From assembly GCA_951813575.1 (NCBI GenBank), contig OX638375.1, positions 3,667,330 through 3,731,329 of the forward strand: a stretch of DNA of 64,000 bases, written 5' to 3'. The translations under genes were made by a program, and so were the position numbers. How positions within the stretch are numbered: the first letter of the stretch is position 1; each line of letters starts with the position of its first letter. The DNA comes from Candidatus Binatia bacterium (GTDB lineage: Bacteria; Desulfobacterota; Binatia; UBA9968; JAJDTQ01). The notes under the pieces were generated by a model, which did no database searches, had not been told where the DNA came from, and saw nothing but the letters and a program-made list of their open reading frames with translations. Positions 49,275-57,477 of the stretch are shown here, piece by piece.

Positions 49275-50030
49275 TTAGGCGCTAGTGTCAAAACCGAGAT
49301 CGATGGCCTTACCGCGCATCCCCCCGGTGAGATTGCCGAGCAGGAAGGCCGCAACCACGGCGACTTGGCGGATGGAAAGGGTTTCGCCCGTGGGTCCGGG
49401 AATGGAGCCCTGCTGTGACTTGTCGTGCCTGGGAGAACCGCCAGAACCCGCTATCCTGTACCCTGGTGCAGGCTTCAACAGGTTGACGGCGACATTGTCC
49501 TTGGCGAGGTCTGCGGCGACGGATTCGAGCCACGCAGTCAGCGCGGCTGTCGTGACAGAGTAGAGTTGTCGTTCGACACTGGTTCCGGCGACGGGCCACG
49601 GGATCATCCAAAGGATGCGGCCCCATTGGCGATTCTGCATGCCGGGTAGAAGGGCTTCCGTAGTCGCCTTGAAGCGAAGGAATCCTCTGTCGAGTTGGGA
49701 CTGCCAACCATCCGGCGGCAGTACGTTCCTGTCCTCCAACGCCGGACGCCGGGCGACCCCGAACATTATGTCGATCGCGCCGAAGTCGTCGACGATGTGG
49801 CTTACGAGGGTGCGGGTCGACGGCTCGTCCCAAGCGTCGATCTTGTAGCCCTTGGCCCGGACACCGCTGTTCTCGGCCGCCTCTGAAGCGACCTTTTGCG
49901 CCGCCCACTCCTTGCGGGCGCAGACCGCGACGTCAGCGCCCTCGGCGGCGAGGGCTCCAGCCACCGCCCGCCCGATTCCGCGGGAGCCGCCGTAGATCAG
50001 CGCCCGCCTGCCCTTGATGCCTAGATCCAT
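49275..50030 (-). CDS. short-chain dehydrogenase/reductase fold protein lacking the catalytic lysine
   Basis: 251-aa SDR. The nucleotide-binding motif ALIYGGSRGIGRAVAG is intact and VAVCARKEW follows. At the catalytic site Tyr157 is followed by SVTT where the YxxxK motif needs lysine, so ordinary oxidoreductase chemistry is doubtful. The C-terminal FLLGNLTGGMRGKAIDLGFD is typical. It lies 47 bases after the TauD-like gene and may be the last gene of the RiPP-like operon. Confidence 0.85.
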   Translation of the reverse strand: MDLGIKGRRALIYGGSRGIGRAVAGALAAEGADVAVCARKEWAAQKVASEAAENSGVRAKGYKIDAWDEPSTRTLVSHIVDDFGAIDIMFGVARRPALEDRNVLPPDGWQSQLDRGFLRFKATTEALLPGMQNRQWGRILWMIPWPVAGTSVERQLYSVTTAALTAWLESVAADLAKDNVAVNLLKPAPGYRIAGSGGSPRHDKSQQGSIPGPTGETLSIRQVAVVAAFLLGNLTGGMRGKAIDLGFDTSA

Positions 50031-50077
50031 GATGAGTTCTGCTTTGATCCGGAATTGACGCGCACAAACTGCCTTGA

Positions 50078-51052
50078 CTACGCGCTCTGCTGGGTACGGT
50101 GCTTTCTCGCTCTCAGGTTTATGGGGTGGTCCGGGCGCAGCGTTCGGAAGTCTGCCATCGAAAGCCACACCCTCAAGAGGTGGCGGCCGGGCCCGTTGTT
50201 ATCTGCGGAGAACTCCGTTCGGGTATGCAGGACGACGTGGTTGTTGAAGTACTCGATGTCGCCGGGCTTGAGGTCCACGGATACGGACACGCGGTCGGCC
50301 ACTTGGTTGAAGGCCGCCAACGCTTGGGTCTGCGCCGAAGTGAGCTCGGGAACCCCGGGAAGGCCCTGTGCCCGCTTGATGTGGACCCTGTAAGCGCAGG
50401 CGTTGAAGAGACCGTCCTGGACGCTCAGGAAGGGCAAGAGGGTCCACTTGTGACCGTGGTCGGGATGGGGCCTTTGCAACGCCATGTGAAAGGGTTGGGT
50501 GAGAACCCGTAACTGGTCGGGATACTCGTCCCGCATGACGTTGTATACCGTAGCGGAGCTGGCGAATTTCCGCGTTCCGCCCTCGGAAGCTGCTCTCACG
50601 CACAGGAAACCGATGACGTCCTCGAGGTCGGCGTGGAAGGGGAGCTCAGCGGTGGCTCTAAAGCCGTAGCGACCCTTGCCCTTTCCCTGGGGCTCGGCGC
50701 GTACGTGAGCGAGCTTGACGCCTCCAGGCTGGTCCATGGGACTGCCGAGTTGGCAGCTCAGGGCCATGAAGGCCGCGGCGACGCCGTCCTTCCCCAGTTC
50801 CTTGACGGGAAGGCCGCGGAGGATGCGGAAGCCCAGACCCGACTTAAGCTCGTGCGCGGTCTTTTCGATCTCGGGCGCAAGGACCGGCAGGGAAGGCTTC
50901 TCCGGCGGCTCTCCGGCGCCCGCGGTTTCCCTCGCCACCGCAAGCAACTCCGCCAACTCGCGGCCTGTAAAGGTGTGGCGCCAGGCTTCGGACCGTTCAA
51001 GATGGTCGGGTTCCCATGCCGCTGGATCCAGCGCTTCGGGCAGTTCTTCCAT
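50078..51052 (-). CDS. TauD/TfdA-family Fe(II)/2-oxoglutarate dioxygenase-like protein
   Basis: 324-aa protein. The iron-binding triad is present: His140 and Asp142 in LPFHADLED and His276 in NNHVVLHTRTEF, followed by an arginine-containing GRHLLRVWLSM for 2-oxoglutarate or substrate carboxylate. It resembles the TauD-like group often found in natural-product clusters. It would hydroxylate or otherwise oxidise a substrate. An AGGAG site precedes ATG 51052. It follows the HlyD gene by 40 bases, so I read it as a tailoring enzyme of the operon; that role is inferred. Confidence 0.85.
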   Translation of the reverse strand: MEELPEALDPAAWEPDHLERSEAWRHTFTGRELAELLAVARETAGAGEPPEKPSLPVLAPEIEKTAHELKSGLGFRILRGLPVKELGKDGVAAAFMALSCQLGSPMDQPGGVKLAHVRAEPQGKGKGRYGFRATAELPFHADLEDVIGFLCVRAASEGGTRKFASSATVYNVMRDEYPDQLRVLTQPFHMALQRPHPDHGHKWTLLPFLSVQDGLFNACAYRVHIKRAQGLPGVPELTSAQTQALAAFNQVADRVSVSVDLKPGDIEYFNNHVVLHTRTEFSADNNGPGRHLLRVWLSMADFRTLRPDHPINLRARKHRTQQSA

Positions 51053-51092
51053 AACGTCTCTCCTGGAGGTTACTCCGGTTCGTCCGGTAAGT

Positions 51093-52427
51093 CTACTTTT
51101 CCCGGAACGCCTCCTGCCGGTACCCGCGCAGCGGTTGCAGGACGTACTCGATGAGCCGTTGCTTGCCCAGTATGACCGCGGCTTCGGCGGACATGCCGGG
51201 CAAGAGGTCGATCCTCCTCCCCTCGATCTCCATGTAGGTCTGGTCGAGGTCGATGAGCGCCTTAAACATGGGGCCGGACATGTCAGCGCCGCCGGCACCG
51301 GGAAAGCCCGGCGAGGCCGCGGAGATGGCGCCCGAAGGCGCCTGACCGCCGGCGTTCACCGCGTCCCTGCCGATATGGCTCACCGTTCCCTCAATGGCTC
51401 CGTACCTTCGGAAGTCAAAGGTGGCAACCTTCAGGGTGACCTGCTGGCCGGGTTTGATGAAACCGATGTCGGCATTGGAAACGAAAGCCTCCACCCGAAG
51501 GCCGGCGTCCCGGGGCACGATGACCATGAGCCGGGCACCAGGCTCCACCATGCCGGCTTCCGTATGCACCGCGAGATCTTGCACCCCTCCGTCCACCGGG
51601 GACACCAGGGTGTGCCGGACGCGGTGCTCCCGAGCCTGGCGGATGTCCTGGCGCAGCACGATCATCCTCTCGCGTATGGTCGCGAGGTTGGAGCGACGTT
51701 CCCGATAGAACTGCGAGACCGTTCCTTCCTTCTGCGCTACAAGCGCCTCCAGAGAGGCCTTGGCCTGAACCAGCTCCTCCTTGCGAAGCGCCATGTTGCC
51801 TTCGAGCTCCACCAGTCGCTCCTGTTCTGCGAAGAGGGCGAGCCTGGAGGTGTGTTTCTTGCGGTACAACGTTTCCTGCATCGCGGTCCTCTCGCGCAGG
51901 ATGGGCAGGAGTTTCTCAAACTTGGCAATGCCCGCCCCAAGGGTGCGGAGTCGCGCCCGGCGCTCCCTGATCTGGCTGTCGAGTTCACGGAGGCGGGCGC
52001 GGTGCGCCGCGATCTGATCCGCAAGAAGCCTTTGGTTGATGGCCGCGATCTCCTTTGGGGCTTCGGGAGGCGGACGGAAGGGTTTGGCTTCACGCCAACC
52101 CAGGAGCGCCTCCAGACGGGTGGCCTCCACCGCCTTGATCCCCAGTTCCGAGGTGTACTTGGCGATCTCGGCGTCCACCAGGGTGCTATCGAACTCGATC
52201 AACACCTCGCCCTTTTTGACCGCGCTGCCTTCCTCAACGGCGATCCGCTTGATCTTCCCCTGATCGAAGGAGCGGATGGTCTTGACCTGTCCCTTGGGAA
52301 CGATGCGCCCCGGGGCCACCGCGGAGAGCTCTACCTCGGCGATGGAGGCCCATGTGAGCGTCGCCACTAGGAAGACGCAAAGCGCTAGCAGCAGGAGGAT
52401 GTTCGCGCGACGCCTCGGTCTATCCAT
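51093..52427 (-). CDS. HlyD-family membrane-fusion protein of a type I secretion system
   Basis: 444-aa periplasmic adaptor. One N-terminal membrane segment (ILLLLALCVFLVATLTWASI), then the first lipoyl half (GRIVPKGQVKTIRSFDQGKI, VEEGSAVKKGEVLIEFDSTL), a long coiled coil from about residue 95 to 290, the second half (HTLVSPVDGGVQDLAVHTEA) and a C-terminal beta domain (LLPGMSAEAAVILGKQRLIE). It links the ABC exporter to an outer-membrane TolC, which is not encoded here. The start overlaps the exporter stop by eight bases. Confidence 0.92.
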   Translation of the reverse strand: MDRPRRRANILLLLALCVFLVATLTWASIAEVELSAVAPGRIVPKGQVKTIRSFDQGKIKRIAVEEGSAVKKGEVLIEFDSTLVDAEIAKYTSELGIKAVEATRLEALLGWREAKPFRPPPEAPKEIAAINQRLLADQIAAHRARLRELDSQIRERRARLRTLGAGIAKFEKLLPILRERTAMQETLYRKKHTSRLALFAEQERLVELEGNMALRKEELVQAKASLEALVAQKEGTVSQFYRERRSNLATIRERMIVLRQDIRQAREHRVRHTLVSPVDGGVQDLAVHTEAGMVEPGARLMVIVPRDAGLRVEAFVSNADIGFIKPGQQVTLKVATFDFRRYGAIEGTVSHIGRDAVNAGGQAPSGAISAASPGFPGAGGADMSGPMFKALIDLDQTYMEIEGRRIDLLPGMSAEAAVILGKQRLIEYVLQPLRGYRQEAFREK

Positions 52428-54705
52428 CCTCTGCCTTCAACAGGCTCTGTGCAGCGGCCGGGGTCTCCTCCGGCAGTGCGATGAGCTTTTTGATGTTCTC
52501 CGTTTCCCGGTACACCAGTCTGGCAAAGTACCCGGTGCCCCGGGCCAACTCCGCGGGCGTGCCCTGCTCCACGATCTTGCCCTGGTCGAGACAGATGATG
52601 CGGTCCGCATTGCGGAGCGCGGAGAGCCGGTGGGCGATGACGATCACCGTATGGTCCCGGCCCAGGGCGCGGATGTTCTGGTGTATCTGCGCCTCGTACT
52701 CCTTGTCCACCGAGCTCGTGGCTTCGTCCAGGATCAGCACGCTTCGGAAGTGGAACAGCGCCCGGGCCAGGGCGATGCGCTGGCGCTCTCCCCCGGAAAA
52801 TAGCGCGCCCCGTGCGCCGATGCGGGTGGCGTACCCCTTGGTGGTGCGCGAGATGAACTCGTGGGCGCACGCCGCTCGGGCGGCGCCTATTACCCGCGCC
52901 ATGTTGCGCTTCCCGGGTTCCAACGCGATGTTCTCCGCGATGCTCCGCCGAAAGATCGGATAGTCCTGCTCCACATAGCCGATGTGGCTCCGGAGCCATG
53001 CCGGGTCGAGGATGACCGCATCGGCGCCGTCCAGAACCACACGCCCCTCGGTGGCGAGGTAAAGCCTCTGGATCAGGCGGGCGATGGTGCTCTTGCCCGA
53101 GCCTGAAGGACCCATGATCCCCAGGGTCTCCCCGGGCCTCACCTCGAAGCTTACGCCGTCCAGCACGTAGCGGTCGTTGTCCGGGTACTGGAACCGCACG
53201 TTGTCGAAGCGGATGCTTCCCTTGAAGGCCGAAAGCTTGGCCAGGTGGCCTCCCTCCCGCTCCGTGGCCTCGTTCAGCACCGTCCCCACCTCCTTGATCA
53301 AGCCCCGGAGCCGAGAGAAGTCGTAGGTGAACACGCAAAGCCGCATCATCGGCTGGGAGAACCGCATGTTCACCAAGTTGATGGCCACCAACTGTCCCAG
53401 CGTGAGCTGGCCGTCCAGCACCATGGAGGCGCCGAACCACAAAAGCCCCGCGTTGGCAAAACGGTTCACGAACTGGTTGTACTGCGTTGTAGACTCCCGC
53501 AAAGTCTGGGTGTCCTCCTCCGACGATACGGCTTCGTCCACCCGCTGGGTAAGAAAAGCCTCCTGGGCCTGCTCCTCGTGCATTCCCTTCACGGTTTCGA
53601 TGCCGCCTACCGTGTCGAGCACCGCCTCGTTGCTCTCCCGCCGGCTTCCCTTGGTCTGCCGGGTCCACTTCCGGAGGGTGGGCAGGACCGCGAAGGCCGG
53701 GGCAAAATAGAAGGGCAGGGATGCCAGTATGATCAATGACAGGGTCAGGCTGAAGTTGAGCATCAGGGCCAGGAACACTAGCACGAAGATGACGTCCACG
53801 AACACGAACACCACGGCGTTGGTGAGGAAGCGTCGCAGGTGCTGCAGCTCCTCAATCCGCGACAGCGTCTCCACCGGGGTGTTCCGGAGGTAGAAGGAGG
53901 CGGGGAGTTCCAGGGAGTGGCGGATGAGCCTCGAGAGGAGCGAGCGGTCGATGTCCCGCACCGCATGGCGCAGGGCCCTGTGCCTCGCGCCGCGCAGGAT
54001 CGCCTCGAAGGCGAGAAAGAGCAGCAGGCTCACGATGATGACGTCGAGGGTGGCCACGCCCCGGTTGGAGATGACCTTGTCGATGATGATGAGAAAGGCG
54101 AAAGGGTAGAGGTAGCCAAGCAGGTTGACGAAGAAGGAGGCCGCTATAAGCGGACCGAACACCGCCTTGTTGTTGAAGACGTGCTCGGCAATGGACCGGA
54201 GCGTAAAGGCCCGCTCTTCGGAGTCCGGCGTCTTTGTCTGGACCGCGGCCTCGCCGGTCCATTGTTCCATGAAGACCGAGCGCCGAACCGTGCGGTTGTT
54301 GCCGGTGCGGTGCTCGACCAGATAGACGTGGTCGTCGTCCGCGGCCGCCACCAGCCCGAACCGCCCGTCCCGGCGCTGCACCAGCGCTAGTCCGGTCAGG
54401 TGGCGCCAGTCCTCGGGAGCCATGGACTTGAGATCGAGGGACAGGCCGGCGCGCTCGGCGCAGCGCACCGTGGCCTTGAGGTCTAAGGGGGATTCCTTGC
54501 CGAGATCGGCCAGGATTACGTCACGGCTTGCGCGGAGGCTCTCTTCTCTACAGAGGTACAGGAGGCATGCCGCGGCCGATGCCGACGGGTCAACGGCGGC
54601 CTCCGGTTGCTGCGGTCCACCGGGACCGCCTGCCGGCTCCGCAGATGGGCTTTCGGGTCGTTCAGGTCCGCCGCTTTCACTCTTATTTTCGGTTGTGGGC
54701 GTCAT
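52420..54705 (-). CDS. type I secretion ABC exporter (HlyB-like, non-peptidase N-domain)
   Basis: 761-aa fusion. A Gly/Pro-rich start is followed by a C39-like domain (about 45-150: SAAACLLYLCREESLRASRD, GRFGLVAAADDDHVYLVEHR) that lacks the catalytic Cys and His context, as in HlyB-type exporters that recognise but do not cut substrates. Six transmembrane helices follow (FFVNLLGYLYPFAFLIIIDK and onward). The nucleotide-binding domain has Walker A GPSGSGKST near 531, signature FSGGERQR near 635 and Walker B VLILDEAT near 654. It should export an uncleaved substrate, most likely the precursor encoded upstream. Confidence 0.92.
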   Translation of the reverse strand: MTPTTENKSESGGPERPESPSAEPAGGPGGPQQPEAAVDPSASAAACLLYLCREESLRASRDVILADLGKESPLDLKATVRCAERAGLSLDLKSMAPEDWRHLTGLALVQRRDGRFGLVAAADDDHVYLVEHRTGNNRTVRRSVFMEQWTGEAAVQTKTPDSEERAFTLRSIAEHVFNNKAVFGPLIAASFFVNLLGYLYPFAFLIIIDKVISNRGVATLDVIIVSLLLFLAFEAILRGARHRALRHAVRDIDRSLLSRLIRHSLELPASFYLRNTPVETLSRIEELQHLRRFLTNAVVFVFVDVIFVLVFLALMLNFSLTLSLIILASLPFYFAPAFAVLPTLRKWTRQTKGSRRESNEAVLDTVGGIETVKGMHEEQAQEAFLTQRVDEAVSSEEDTQTLRESTTQYNQFVNRFANAGLLWFGASMVLDGQLTLGQLVAINLVNMRFSQPMMRLCVFTYDFSRLRGLIKEVGTVLNEATEREGGHLAKLSAFKGSIRFDNVRFQYPDNDRYVLDGVSFEVRPGETLGIMGPSGSGKSTIARLIQRLYLATEGRVVLDGADAVILDPAWLRSHIGYVEQDYPIFRRSIAENIALEPGKRNMARVIGAARAACAHEFISRTTKGYATRIGARGALFSGGERQRIALARALFHFRSVLILDEATSSVDKEYEAQIHQNIRALGRDHTVIVIAHRLSALRNADRIICLDQGKIVEQGTPAELARGTGYFARLVYRETENIKKLIALPEETPAAAQSLLKAEDG

Positions 54706-55465
54706 TCGTGCACACCAACACGAGGCTCTGCCCCGCCAAGTGTTCGACCAGCGCCTTGTCCGCCACTGCCGTACGGTTGGAAACCGGCTCCGGGTCCAGC
54801 ATGGTCCACTCCCTGGAGCCTTCCATCAACTCAAAAGCCTCCGGCGCCAGTTCCATGATCGCTGGACGCCGCCGCCCTGGTGTCGCCAGGACCGCAACAT
54901 GAACCTGCCTCCGCTCGACCGCTTCTCCACTGCGGGCCGGCTCGAACAAAGGCCGCACATCGTGCCCGCAGTGCACCAGCAACGCGCACGGATGGGAACG
55001 GTACCATGAAGAACCGGGCTGTTTCGGGCACCCCGCCAACGCCTCGCCCTCCATCGCCGTCGGACGCAAGATCCGAGCCCGGGACAGCGCCAACTCAACG
55101 GCCGCTACGTCAGCCGCCCACGCCGGCGTAGTCGGCTTGTGAGCCCAGTTCTCGATAAAATAGCCGAAGAAACTCTTGGCGTCCGGATACCGCTGATAGG
55201 TCTCGGGGGGATGCGTCGACGCATACTCCCGCGCAATACCGGAAAACTGCTGACCAAGCAGGTCGGCCGTCCGCTCGAAGGTCTTGCGGATCTTCTTCAT
55301 CCGCTTGTTGTACGAAAACTCCGCCTCCAGCCGAAGACGCCGAACGTCCATGCCCTCGAGGTCCGGATCCCGAGCCGCGGACTCAAGCTCCTCGGTCCCG
55401 AAGATGAACGCCGAACTCGTCATATGGCGCAACAGCTTGGTCTGTCTGTCAATGAGCCGTTGCAT
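54683..55465 (-). CDS. HvfC/BufC-like partner protein of the DUF692 oxidase
   Basis: 260-aa protein. The C-terminal half has sequence I associate with the HvfC/BufC group: ALLVHCGHDVRPLFEPARSG, VAVLATPGRRRPAIMELAPE, AFELMEG. In bufferin-type RiPP systems the C partner binds the precursor and the MNIO enzyme. The N-terminal half (DRQTKLLRHMTSSAFIFGTE and helices) resembles the helical DUF2063-type region. Its start overlaps the DUF692 gene by 17 bases and its end overlaps the exporter by 23, so subunits are made in step. Confidence 0.8.
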   Translation of the reverse strand: MQRLIDRQTKLLRHMTSSAFIFGTEELESAARDPDLEGMDVRRLRLEAEFSYNKRMKKIRKTFERTADLLGQQFSGIAREYASTHPPETYQRYPDAKSFFGYFIENWAHKPTTPAWAADVAAVELALSRARILRPTAMEGEALAGCPKQPGSSWYRSHPCALLVHCGHDVRPLFEPARSGEAVERRQVHVAVLATPGRRRPAIMELAPEAFELMEGSREWTMLDPEPVSNRTAVADKALVEHLAGQSLVLVCTNDAHNRK

Positions 55466-56321
55466 CGGTTACGGATGCCTCCCTCATGGCAGCCGCTCTT
55501 GCCACCTGCTCCCGCAGCCGGGACACGTCCGCCAGAAGCTCGTCGCCCTTCTCGTAGTCGTTGTCGCGTTCCAGGATGATGGTCTCCGGGTGCTGCCGTT
55601 GAAGCGCGTACCCTAAGTGATCCAGCGCCTGCTCCGGTACCTGTTGGCTGTGGTTGTCGGCATAGAACGGCTCATCCAGGTACGGCCGACGAACCAAAGG
55701 TCCGCCCGCCGCATGCACCCCCGTCACCACACCCTCCGGCAACTCGTCCAGAAACCCCTGCGGGTCGATTCCGTGGTTGTGCGAGTTGACGAACAGGTTC
55801 TCCACGTCCAGCAGCATCCCCACGCCGGTCTCCCGGAACAACAGATTGAAAAACTCCGCGTCGCTCATCTCCCCGTCCGGGAAATCGAACACGTAGGAGA
55901 TGTTCTCGAGCGAGAACGGCACCGGCAGCCGAGACTGGAGCCTCTCGATCTTCGGAATCAGCATCTCCGCCACCGCACGGGTCTTGGGCACCGGCAAGAG
56001 GTTCGCCAAGTCGATGCCCGGCACCTTGGTCCACGCCAAGTGCTCGCTGTAGGACGGGACCTTCAGGTCCTCGATCACTTCGCTCACGCCGTCCAGGTAC
56101 TCGTCATCGAGAGGCACGTCCGTGCCGATGGAAAGCCCCACCCCGTGCAGCACCAAAGGTATCCGGTCCACCAAGTTACGGATCGCCTTGCACGTGTATT
56201 CGCCTCCCCGGATGTAGTGGTCCACCGTCACCTCCAGCACGTCGAACCGGTGCAGGTTCGCCAGTGTCCACTTGGCAATCGGAACCCGGAAGCCGATGCC
56301 GATCAGCGGTGATGAGGGCAA
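55449..56321 (-). CDS. DUF692-family multinuclear non-heme iron oxidase (MNIO)
   Basis: 290-aa TIM-barrel protein of the DUF692 family (MbnB, TglH, BufB/HvfB relatives). Candidate metal ligands fall in the expected strands: His in LVLHGVGLSIG, Glu/His in YSEHLAW, Glu/Asn in SLENISYVFDFPDG, Asp/Asn/His in LLDVENLFVNSHNHG, His in GVHAAGG, Asp/His in DNHSQQVPE, Glu in ILERDND. Known members oxidise cysteines of peptide substrates to oxazolone/thioamide, thiooxazole or related groups. It reads from TTG 56321 after GGGAG, 97 bases behind the precursor gene. I infer that it modifies the Gly-Cys tract. Confidence 0.92.
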   Translation of the reverse strand: MPSSPLIGIGFRVPIAKWTLANLHRFDVLEVTVDHYIRGGEYTCKAIRNLVDRIPLVLHGVGLSIGTDVPLDDEYLDGVSEVIEDLKVPSYSEHLAWTKVPGIDLANLLPVPKTRAVAEMLIPKIERLQSRLPVPFSLENISYVFDFPDGEMSDAEFFNLLFRETGVGMLLDVENLFVNSHNHGIDPQGFLDELPEGVVTGVHAAGGPLVRRPYLDEPFYADNHSQQVPEQALDHLGYALQRQHPETIILERDNDYEKGDELLADVSRLREQVARAAAMREASVTDATAH

Positions 56322-56418
56322 GTGCTCACGCTCCCTTTTGTTAAGCTCGCGAATTTAGCGTCTAGTCACAGTGCGAGCACAATACCCTCACTCCCACAAT
56401 TCCCGATACCGATGGCCG

Positions 56419-57219
56419 CTACGGCCCGATGGGATCGGAATCATAGTCCGAGGGATGCGCGTCCTCCGTAGGGTCTTCGTTCCTGTCAGCCAGGAAGTCC
56501 GCAATTGCCTGAGCCCCAGCCGCAACAGCGGTGTCGAAATTCGCTTTGAGACCTTCCATCGTAGCCTCATTCGAGGCGGCCTCGATTTTTTCGGTATGAC
56601 TTTGCGGAAGTGATACTGCGGGGATAGGCGTTGTTTCTGTTACTACAGTTGTCGCTATACTAAGCGCGGCGTCGGTTAGGGTTGTGCTCTTCGCCAACGC
56701 TTCTAACTCGTCAACTGCTGCTAGGCCCTTCGCGTTATGTGCTGCTGCTTGCGCAGAATATTGGTTGGCAGTGTGCTGCCATGAGTCTGCCGCAGTTGGG
56801 GGTTCTTCATTTGCTTTCATTGCCGCGTCCATCGCCTGCAACTCTGCGGTGTCTGCTGCGGCGCGGGCGGCGGCCATAGCGTCGCCTAAGGCGGCATCGT
56901 CAGCCTCGGCTGCCGCCGCTGCTGCCGCCGCTGCTGCCGCCGCTGTTGCATCCGCTTCTGCCTCGGCTGCGGCCTCGGCTGCGGCGGCCATAGCGTCGCC
57001 GGCGTCTGCATCGTCAGCATCGGCTGCTGTCCCGCAGCCGCAGCAGCAGCTGCTGCACCCGCAGTCGCACCCGCACCCGCACCCGCAACCACACCCGCAA
57101 CCACACCCGCAACCACACCCGCAACCGTGGACCTCAAGGTCAAGATCGTCGTCCCGAGGGCTGAGCACCCACAGTGTAGTTATGGAACTACTTTGACCGG
57201 CGTCATCGTGTAACTGCAT
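56419..57219 (-). CDS. candidate RiPP precursor with a Gly-Cys repeat core
   Basis: 266-aa protein with no homologue I recognise. Residues 1-31 are an acidic leader-like start (MQLHDDAGQSSSITTLWVLS, DDDLDLEVH). Residues 32-63 hold ten Gly-Cys dipeptides followed by DCGCSSCCCGCG, carrying all 16 cysteines of the protein. Residues 64-265 are Ala/Asp/Glu-rich and probably helical, with a 12-alanine run and an acidic end (DPTEDAHPSDYDSDPIGP). The usual RiPP layout places the core last; here a long follower could be the type I secretion signal. Start ATG 57219 follows GGAGG within GGTACC repeats. Adjacent MNIO, HvfC-like and exporter genes make this their likely substrate. A metallothionein-like metal binder is the main alternative. 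Confidence 0.8.
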   Translation of the reverse strand: MQLHDDAGQSSSITTLWVLSPRDDDLDLEVHGCGCGCGCGCGCGCGCGCGCDCGCSSCCCGCGTAADADDADAGDAMAAAAEAAAEAEADATAAAAAAAAAAAAEADDAALGDAMAAARAAADTAELQAMDAAMKANEEPPTAADSWQHTANQYSAQAAAHNAKGLAAVDELEALAKSTTLTDAALSIATTVVTETTPIPAVSLPQSHTEKIEAASNEATMEGLKANFDTAVAAGAQAIADFLADRNEDPTEDAHPSDYDSDPIGP

Positions 57220-57222
57220 CTT

Positions 57223-57260
57223 GGTACCTCCGTCCTGGGGTACCCCGCTCCCGGGGTACC
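57223..57260 (-). promoter_or_regulatory. three GGTACC boxes at exact 16-bp spacing before the precursor gene
   Basis: GGTACC occurs at 57223, 57239 and 57255. On the coding strand the units read GGTACCCCGGGAGCGG, GGTACCCCAGGACGGA, then GGTACCAAG next to the ATG, with the ribosome-binding GGAGG overlapping the last box. Regular spacing so close to the start suggests an operator array or RNA structure controlling the operon. Confidence 0.55.
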
Positions 57261-57397
57261 TAATCATTGGCTTCCAGCAAGACGTACAGGTGTCTTGTCC
57301 GAGACGTTCAACACACGGCACACCTGCTCCACCGTGTAGTTCTCAAGAGGCCCTCTTTTGTTCAACTTCTGGCATTTTCTGCTATATTACGTTTAGC

Positions 57398-57412
57398 GGT
57401 AGCGACGTTACC
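57398..57412. promoter_or_regulatory. candidate repressor operator palindrome
   Basis: GGTAGCG A CGTTACC has two 7-base arms with one mismatch around a central A, a size and symmetry typical of CI-type phage operators. It lies 66 bases before the helix-turn-helix gene in an unusually AT-rich stretch, between that gene and the divergent precursor gene. Confidence 0.4.
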
Positions 57413-57477
57413 TATACAGGAAACCAAAGTCAAGCATTATTTCCCGGTATAAGTAAATTATTTTTCTGGACTCTAAA

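Noticed and set aside
50078..52427. TauD-like and transporter genes as an unrelated taurine/drug system
   Set aside because: Tight spacing, overlaps and common direction with the MNIO operon argue for one unit; no sulfonate-uptake genes are present.
56684..57196. Plus-strand frame rich in Ser/Ala and His-Pro repeats opposite the precursor
   Set aside because: It is the complement of the Gly-Cys and poly-Ala codons of the minus-strand gene, has no ribosome-binding site of note and no recognisable domain.
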